NCBI RefSeq assembly: GCF_900115625.1
Contig: NZ_FOXD01000002.1
Coordinates: 224,509 to 288,508 of the forward strand
Direction: 5' to 3'
DNA length: 64,000 nt
Source: Salibacterium halotolerans
Lineage (GTDB): Bacteria; Bacillota; Bacilli; Bacillales; Marinococcaceae
Shown here: positions 58,399 through 64,000 of the stretch, piece after piece
Position numbering within the stretch: the first letter of the stretch is position 1
Layout: each line of letters opens with the position of its first letter
Translations under genes and position numbers: made by a program
The notes under the pieces: generated by a model
The model's database searches: none
The model's input: only the letters and a program-made list of their open reading frames with translations
Told to the model about the DNA's origin: nothing

Positions 58399-59448
58399 AT
58401 GGCTGAAGAAACAGGTTATTCTGTAGCAGTACTGGGAGCTACCGGAGCAGTTGGGGAGCAGATTCTAAGAACGCTCGAAATGAAAGACTTTCCGGTGAGA
58501 GAGCTTAAATTATTGTCATCACCGCGTTCTGCCGGTAAAAAAATAACATTCCGCGGGCAGGAGTATACCGTGGAGGAAGCAAAGCCCGAATCCTTTGATG
58601 GAGTTCAGATCGGCCTGTTCTCCGCAGGAGGTTCCATATCAAAACAGCTGGCACCGGAAGCCGTCAAACGCGGGACAATTGTCATCGACAACACAAGTGC
58701 CTACCGCATGGATGAAGAAGTGCCGCTTGTTGTACCGGAAGTAAATGAAGAAGATGTGAAAGACCATAAAGGGATTATTGCCAATCCGAATTGTTCCACC
58801 ATTCAGATGGTGGCGGCACTTGAGCCGGTGCGGCGCGTCTACGGATTGAAAAAAGTGATTGTATCCACCTATCAGGCCGTTTCCGGAGCCGGGTATGAAG
58901 CAGTTGACGAGATGAAAGAACAGTCCAGAAATGTGCTGGACGGAAAGTCCGCCGAACCGGAAGTGCTCCCGGTAAGCGGAGATGAAAAACATTATCAGAT
59001 CGCTTTTAATGCGATCCCGCAGATAGATAAATTTCAGGACAACGGCTATACATTTGAAGAGATGAAAATGATCAATGAAACGAAAAAAATCCTTCATGAA
59101 AACGACCTTCCGGTTGCCGCCACGTGTGTACGGCTCCCGGTCGAAACCGGACACTCGGAATCGGTGTATATCGAAGTGGAAAAGGATGCACCGACCGCGG
59201 CAGGCTTGAGAGAAACTATCGGTTCCGGCGGAGGCATTACCATTCAGGATGATCCTTCCAGACAGGAGTATCCGATGGCCGTAAACAGTGTCGGACTGCC
59301 GGATGTCTTTGTAGGCAGAATCCGGAGAGACCTTGATTTTGAAAATGGCTATCACTTCTGGGTGGTCTCCGACAACTTGATGAAAGGGGCCGCCTATAAC
59401 TCGGTTCAGATTGCCGAGAGTCTGATTCAATATGAACTTATAAAATAA
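58399..59448 (+). CDS. asd: Aspartate-semialdehyde dehydrogenase
   Basis: 349 aa. N-terminal NADP site VLGATGAVG, catalytic Cys in NPNCSTIQM (about 133), and the His-containing RLPVETGHSE. Converts aspartyl phosphate to the semialdehyde on the way to lysine, DAP and dipicolinate. After GGAAGGAGAT. Follows dpaB as in B. subtilis; a vegetative promoter upstream is likely because the prophage cuts the operon. Confidence 0.95.
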   Translation: MAEETGYSVAVLGATGAVGEQILRTLEMKDFPVRELKLLSSPRSAGKKITFRGQEYTVEEAKPESFDGVQIGLFSAGGSISKQLAPEAVKRGTIVIDNTSAYRMDEEVPLVVPEVNEEDVKDHKGIIANPNCSTIQMVAALEPVRRVYGLKKVIVSTYQAVSGAGYEAVDEMKEQSRNVLDGKSAEPEVLPVSGDEKHYQIAFNAIPQIDKFQDNGYTFEEMKMINETKKILHENDLPVAATCVRLPVETGHSESVYIEVEKDAPTAAGLRETIGSGGGITIQDDPSRQEYPMAVNSVGLPDVFVGRIRRDLDFENGYHFWVVSDNLMKGAAYNSVQIAESLIQYELIK

Positions 59449-59525
59449 GATGTGCAGAGACAGCGGAAGGAAACGATCCGGATACCGGTTGTAAGTACGG
59501 CATCGTCAAAAAAGGAGATGCAGGT

Positions 59526-60740
59526 ATGGAAGTATTGGTGCAGAAATTCGGAGGAACCTCCGTGCAGGATGAACAGACGCGGTCTGCTGCTGCTGCTCAC
59601 GTGAAGCGGGCTTCAGAGAGCGGCAGTAAAGTAGTCGTCGTCGTGTCTGCCATTGGACGAAAGGGCAGTCCGTATGCGACAGATACCCTTGCCGGACTGA
59701 TTCAGAACGAACATTCACCGGCGCCCGCAAGAGAACAGGATCTGCTGCTTTCGTGCGGAGAAGTTATTTCCGCTGTTGTTTTCAGTGAACAGCTTCGGGC
59801 GGCTGGTGTTGAATCCATGGCATTTACCGGCGGTCAGGCCGGCATCCGAACAAACAATGCATTTGGTGATGCCGTTATTGAAGACGTGCAGACCAGCTTT
59901 CTTGAAGAAGCTTTTGAACATGTCGATGTGGTTGTCGTGGCCGGATTTCAGGGAATGTCAGGATCTGGGATTACGACGCTCGGCCGAGGCGGAAGTGACA
60001 CGACCGCGGCGGCTCTGGGGGCTGCTCTGCAGGCGGAAGTGGTGGACATTTTCACGGATGTGGACGGCGTCATGACGGCTGATCCTGGAATGGTTAAAGA
60101 AGCATCACTGATCCCTGCGGTGACGTACGAGGAAGTGAGCAATCTGGCTGTGCACGGAGCACGTGTCGTTCACCCAAGGGCAGTGGAGACAGCAGAGCAG
60201 GGCGGCATTCCAATGCGGATCCGGTCTACGGCATCCGAACATCCGGGGACGTGGATTTCGTCGCAGCGCGCAGCATCCGGATCCGGTAAAAGACAGGTGA
60301 CAGGAATTGCCCACAAGTCCGGATTGACGCAGGTCACGGTCCGCAGTGAAGACGGAATTTCTTTGCAGCAGACTGTATTCCGGGAGATGGCGGATGCACG
60401 CATTTCGGTGGATTTCATTTCCATTCAGCCTGCTGCTGTTATGTATACCATACCTTCAGAACGCACGCAGCAAGTGGTACAGCTGCTGCAGCAGAAAGGG
60501 TATGAACCGGAGTGTCTAAAAGACTGCACGAAAATATCGGCGGTCGGGGCAGCGATGACCGGCACTCCCGGTGTCGCAGCCACTATGGTTGATGCGCTCG
60601 CAGCACACGATATTGATATTTATCAGGCTTCGGATTCCCACACAACGATCTGGGTGCTCGTCTCATCAAAGCATGAAAAGCAGGCGGTGACAGTGCTTCA
60701 CGATGCGTTCTGCCTGAACCATCCAACAACAGGTCTGTAG
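59526..60740 (+). CDS. dapG: Aspartokinase I
   Basis: 404 aa. KFGGTSVQD opening, GFQGMSGSGITTLGRGGSDTTA in the kinase domain and two ACT domains at the C-terminus (about 270-400). First step of the aspartate family; B. subtilis DapG is the DAP-sensitive isoenzyme. Between asd and dapA as in B. subtilis. Confidence 0.94.
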   Translation: MEVLVQKFGGTSVQDEQTRSAAAAHVKRASESGSKVVVVVSAIGRKGSPYATDTLAGLIQNEHSPAPAREQDLLLSCGEVISAVVFSEQLRAAGVESMAFTGGQAGIRTNNAFGDAVIEDVQTSFLEEAFEHVDVVVVAGFQGMSGSGITTLGRGGSDTTAAALGAALQAEVVDIFTDVDGVMTADPGMVKEASLIPAVTYEEVSNLAVHGARVVHPRAVETAEQGGIPMRIRSTASEHPGTWISSQRAASGSGKRQVTGIAHKSGLTQVTVRSEDGISLQQTVFREMADARISVDFISIQPAAVMYTIPSERTQQVVQLLQQKGYEPECLKDCTKISAVGAAMTGTPGVAATMVDALAAHDIDIYQASDSHTTIWVLVSSKHEKQAVTVLHDAFCLNHPTTGL

Positions 60741-60771
60741 GAACAGCCAGGAAGAAAGGGGCGGAAAACGA

Positions 60772-61644
60772 TTGGAATTTGGTCGATTACTGACCGCCAT
60801 GGTCACCCCGTTTAACAGGGAAGGAGCCATCGACTGGCCGGCGCTGGAACCGCTTGTGGAGCATCTGTTGTCCACTGGGTCAAAAGGATTGGTTACGGCC
60901 GGTACGACCGGGGAGTCCCCCACGCTGTCGACCGAGGAAAAGCTTGCTTTGTTCCGGAGGGTGAAAGAAATAGCCGGGACACGCGCGGCGGTTATTGCAG
61001 GAACAGGAACAAATGATACAGCCTATTCCAGGTATCTGACACAAAAAGCTGTATCCTGTGGTGTGGACGGCATCATGGCGGTCACACCTTACTACAGCAA
61101 GCCAAGCCAGGAAGGGATGTATCACCACTTTAAAACGGTGGCAGAAGCCGCGCCTTCTCTGCCGGTCATGATTTACAATATTCCCGGCCGCAGTATTGTC
61201 AATCTTGAGCCTGACACACTGTTTCGTCTGGCCGGTTTTTCAAATATTCGCTCTTTGAAAGAAGCGAGCGGTGATTTTGATCAGATTTCCCGCGTTTTGG
61301 AACATACACCCGATTATTTTCAGGTGTACAGCGGTGATGATTCATCCACTCTCCCGCTCATGTCGATAGGGGGAACCGGTGTTGTATCAGTCGCCTCTCA
61401 CATTGCAGGGCACGGGATATGCATGATGATGGACCAATTTGCAGAGGGAAATACTGCTCACGCTGCTGCTTGGCACCGCACGCTGCTGCCAAAAATGAAA
61501 GCATGTTTCATGACACCCAGCCCCGCACCCGTCAAAGGACTTCTTGAAGAGTCCGGCGTCATTTCAAGATACACAAGAGCACCCATTCTTCCATTGACGG
61601 AAGCAGAAATGAATCAGTTGAAAGAAACATTCAGCCCGGCTTAA
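60772..61644 (+). CDS. dapA: 4-hydroxy-tetrahydrodipicolinate synthase
   Basis: 290 aa from TTG 60772. TIM-barrel DHDPS motifs: GTTGESPTLS, VTPYYSKPSQEG, the Tyr in VMIYNIPGR and the Schiff-base Lys in LKEASGD (about 163). Its product is shared by lysine synthesis and by DpaAB. Confidence 0.95.
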   Translation: MEFGRLLTAMVTPFNREGAIDWPALEPLVEHLLSTGSKGLVTAGTTGESPTLSTEEKLALFRRVKEIAGTRAAVIAGTGTNDTAYSRYLTQKAVSCGVDGIMAVTPYYSKPSQEGMYHHFKTVAEAAPSLPVMIYNIPGRSIVNLEPDTLFRLAGFSNIRSLKEASGDFDQISRVLEHTPDYFQVYSGDDSSTLPLMSIGGTGVVSVASHIAGHGICMMMDQFAEGNTAHAAAWHRTLLPKMKACFMTPSPAPVKGLLEESGVISRYTRAPILPLTEAEMNQLKETFSPA

Positions 61645-61663
61645 GCCGGGCTGATTTTTTTCA
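61633..61663 (+). terminator. Terminator of the dapA operon
   Basis: The 20-bp palindrome AGCCCGGCTTAAGCCGGGCT is followed by a T run; it overlaps the last codons of dapA. Confidence 0.92.
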
Positions 61664-61947
61664 TTGTAAAAACGTGTTGATTCCATGGAATGTCCGGGCT
61701 GTTCTTAAAGCAGGTGAACCATTTTTCAGGATGCAGGTGCAAAAGAGACTTGTATTCTCATTTATGTTTAGGTTATACTACAAAGAAGTGATATGTTCGG
61801 GTGTAAATTGTTTCATAAATGGACCAGTCTTTCCCGCCGCCGTGGAAAGAGAGCCCTGGGAGAAGTGTGTCGGAAGCCAAAAAGGCGGCTCACACGGTGA
61901 GACGTTGCAGCTACATTGTACAATGGTATATATAGGAGGAAAAAACG
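61664..61947 (+). promoter_or_regulatory. rnjB upstream region with promoter
   Basis: TTGTAT (61750-61755), 18-bp spacer, TATACT (61774-61779) gives a sigma-A-type promoter. The long leader contains CTTTCC-CGCCGCCGT-GGAAAG and CTCAC-ACG-GTGAG hairpins and ends at AGGAGGA before rnjB. No gene is seen in the stretch. Confidence 0.55.
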
Positions 61948-63615
61948 TTGGCAAAGCAGTCTTTAGAAACGATACGTGTGTTTGCGCTCGGAGGATTGGG
62001 TGAGCTTGGCAAAAACATGTATGTCGTTGAAACAGAAGAAGAAATACTTATTATCGATGCAGGATGGATGTTCCCCGAGGATGACATGCTTGGTGTGGAT
62101 GTTGTGATCCCGGATATTTCCTATCTTGTGCAGAATAAAGAAAAAGTACGGGGTATTATTGTTACCCACGGTCACGAAGATCATATCGGGGCGCTGGCTT
62201 ATATTCTCCGCAAGATTCAAGCGCCTGTTTACGGCACAAAATTAACGATTGGTCTAGTCGAGGATCATTTAAAAGAAAAGGGTCTCCGTAAAAAAGCCGA
62301 TCTCCGCCAGATACATGGAGAAAGCCGTATTACTGTAGGCCAGTTTCCAATTCACTTTTTCCGGGTGACACACAGCATCCCGGATTCAGTCGGAATCAGT
62401 ATCGAAACACCGCAGGGACTGATTGTCCACACCGGTGATTTCAAGTTTGACCAGAACCCGGTTGACGGTTTGTACACGGACATAGACAAGCTGACCCGGA
62501 TTGGAAAGCGCGGTGTTCTCTGCCTGCTCTCCGACAGCACGAACGCGGAAATTCCCGGAACATCCCCGTCGGAAACGTCAACGGGTTCCGGTATTGCCGA
62601 AGTGTTTCAGGAAGCCGAAGGAAGAATCATGGTGACGACTTTTGCTTCCAATGTCCACCGCATCCAGCAGGTGATTAATGCAGCGCAGAGCGAGCAGCGG
62701 AAAATAGCCGTTGTCGGACATTCCATGAGCAAAGTGATCGAGATATCCCGGAAGCTTGGTTACCTGCACTGCCCGGATGATATATTCGTCGATCCGTCCG
62801 AAGTGGAAAACATGGATCCGAAGCGTACAGCGGTACTTTGTACCGGAAGCCAGGGCGAACCGATGTCGGCACTGACCCAGATGGCCAAAGGGTCCCATCA
62901 CGAACTTGCCGTGGAGAAAGGTGATACAGTCGTTATTGCTGCCAACCCAAAAGCTGGAAATGAAAAATCCGTATCGCGCCTGATTGATTTTCTTTACCAG
63001 CTCGGCGCCGAAGTAATTTACGGCCGGGATAACGTGCATGCTTCCGGCCACGGTTTCCAGGAAGAATTGATGCTGATGCTCAATCTGCTCCGTCCGAGCT
63101 ATTTTATCCCGGTACACGGCGAGTTCCGGATGCAGCAGGCGCATGGTGAACTGGCTGAGGCAGCAGGTGTGTCACCGGATAATACGTTTCTCCTTGATAA
63201 AGGAGAAGTTGTCGAGTTTACGAACAAAAAAGCTAAACGCTCTGGTAAGGTGCCGTCGGGCAATGTTCTGATTGATGGACTCGGAGTCGGCGACGTCGGC
63301 AACATTGTCCTCCGCGACCGCCGTCTGCTATCGGAAGACGGTATTCTGGTCGTCGTTGTGACACTGAACAAAAAGTCCACCGGCATCGTATCCGGCCCTG
63401 ATATTATATCCAGAGGCTTTGTATATGTCCGTGAATCAGAAGAATTGATGGAAGAAGCCAATACAAAAGTGAAAACAACTCTGGAAAAAGCATTAAGTGA
63501 AAACGTAAAGGAATGGTCTACGCTTAAAAGCAATGTCAGGGATGTTCTCAGTCGTTTTCTATATGAAAAAACGAAACGACGTCCGATGATTCTGCCGATC
63601 ATTATGGAAGTATAA
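61948..63615 (+). CDS. rnjB: Ribonuclease J2
   Basis: 555 aa, the length of B. subtilis RNase J2, from TTG 61948 after AGGAGGA. Beta-lactamase domain with VTHGHEDHIGAL (metal site), VTHSIPDS, the DSTNAE motif and beta-CASP. The C-terminal dimerisation part is present. Endo- and 5'-exoribonuclease in complex with RNase J1. After dapA, in the B. subtilis order. Confidence 0.95.
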   Translation: MAKQSLETIRVFALGGLGELGKNMYVVETEEEILIIDAGWMFPEDDMLGVDVVIPDISYLVQNKEKVRGIIVTHGHEDHIGALAYILRKIQAPVYGTKLTIGLVEDHLKEKGLRKKADLRQIHGESRITVGQFPIHFFRVTHSIPDSVGISIETPQGLIVHTGDFKFDQNPVDGLYTDIDKLTRIGKRGVLCLLSDSTNAEIPGTSPSETSTGSGIAEVFQEAEGRIMVTTFASNVHRIQQVINAAQSEQRKIAVVGHSMSKVIEISRKLGYLHCPDDIFVDPSEVENMDPKRTAVLCTGSQGEPMSALTQMAKGSHHELAVEKGDTVVIAANPKAGNEKSVSRLIDFLYQLGAEVIYGRDNVHASGHGFQEELMLMLNLLRPSYFIPVHGEFRMQQAHGELAEAAGVSPDNTFLLDKGEVVEFTNKKAKRSGKVPSGNVLIDGLGVGDVGNIVLRDRRLLSEDGILVVVVTLNKKSTGIVSGPDIISRGFVYVRESEELMEEANTKVKTTLEKALSENVKEWSTLKSNVRDVLSRFLYEKTKRRPMILPIIMEV

Positions 63616-64000
63616 CGAAATATGAATATGCTGCTGCACCGGCAGCATGACACACAAAGAGTCTGGGACAAAATAAAAATAGGCGGAGGAAAACACGAAT
63701 GTTTTGCGGCGTTGTTCAAGATCCGCATAGCAGCGGAGTCAAAATGCTCCGGCTCCTGCTGAGAAAAGCACGAGTCACGGGTACCCCGCAGGAAGCAGGG
63801 TACCCGTGACGTACTTCCACAGGATAATGGCGTTTAAGGCGGCACCGGATACTCTAAAGTGTCTTATGACTATTCATCTCACTTTTCATGCAGCGACGCG
63901 AACTCTTTGTTGCGTCGGCCCGTTCATTTTCCCGCTAAACGGAACCTGGATTCGTTCATGACGACGTTTACGGGGGAACGAAACCCTCTAAAGTGCTTTA
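63616..64000. other. Region after rnjB with inverted repeats; possible IS end or intergenic repeat
   Basis: No gene supported. ATGCTGC/GCAGCAT (63628-63648) forms a hairpin after rnjB. GAGTCTGGGACA (63659-63670) looks like the outer end of IS1182-type elements. TCACGGGTACCC/GGGTACCCGTGA (63775-63786, 63798-63809) is a perfect 12-bp stem. CTCTAAAGTG is repeated at 63852 and 63986. The stretch continues out of the window. Confidence 0.4.

Noticed and set aside
1..64000. CRISPR arrays, rRNA genes or intact tRNA genes
   Set aside because: No regularly spaced repeats with spacers, no rRNA sequence and only half a tRNA-Arg were seen.

Overview
The window is chromosomal DNA of a spore-forming member of the Bacillaceae. 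The host genes follow the Bacillus subtilis order exactly: ylxQ (partial), infB, ylxP, rbfA, truB, ribF/ribC, rpsO, pnp, ylxY, mlpA, ymxH, dpaA, dpaB, asd, dapG, dapA, rnjB. The sequence alone does not fix the genus.

Positions 1-11583 hold translation, RNA-decay and envelope genes and then the dipicolinate synthase genes dpaA and the first 22 codons of dpaB (spoVFB). A 46,176-bp prophage interrupts dpaB. The remaining codons resume at 57756, followed by the lysine/diaminopimelate genes asd, dapG, dapA and RNase J2 (rnjB). Both junctions share GAAG (11580-11583 and 57756-57759). Joining them restores an uninterrupted 199-aa DpaB. The prophage therefore sits like the sporulation intervening elements skin (sigK), SP-beta (spsM) and vfbin (spoVFB of B. 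weihenstephanensis KBAB4). Its own large serine recombinase lies against attL. The likely biology is precise excision in the mother cell so that dipicolinic acid can be made.

Prophage layout, left to right: serine recombinase and a leftward immunity cluster (ImmA/IrrE-like protease, a membrane-anchored Ltp-like exclusion protein, cI-like repressor) at 11.6-15.3 kb; a divergent control region with five copies of a 15-bp operator; early genes at 15.4-27.2 kb (Cro-like, FEN nuclease, Rha-type regulator, DnaD-like initiator, DnaC-like loader, dUTPase, many small zinc-ribbon proteins, a structured non-coding stretch at 17.4-17.6 kb); a late regulator and a small tyrosine recombinase at 27.3-28.4 kb; a gap that probably holds cos; then one long rightward morphogenesis run at 28.9-53.5 kb. 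The head is lambda-type (Nu1/GpA terminase, gpB portal, gpC/Nu3 protease-scaffold, gpD, gpE) and the tail is contractile and P2-type (sheath, tube, frameshifted chaperone, tape measure, LysM, gpD, gpV, gpU, gpW, gpJ, gpI, fibre). Holin, XhlA-like protein and amidase close the lysis module.

The right part (49.4-57.7 kb) is accessory DNA: a subtilisin-like gene fused by deletion to the tail end of an Acb2-like anti-CBASS gene, a possible ~60-nt RNA, an HNH protein, an FRG-domain protein, HicAB, a two-gene soluble plus four-helix membrane module resembling Rex/Kiwa architecture, a fossil tyrosine-integrase attachment region containing half a tRNA-Arg, and an SOS-type cluster (YolD-like, a LexA DNA-binding domain without its protease, a small WYL-like protein).

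The strongest candidates for unusual biology are the dpaB-splitting element with its symmetric attP, the Rex/Kiwa-like pair, the S8/Acb2 deletion junction, and the LexA-DBD/YolD SOS cluster.
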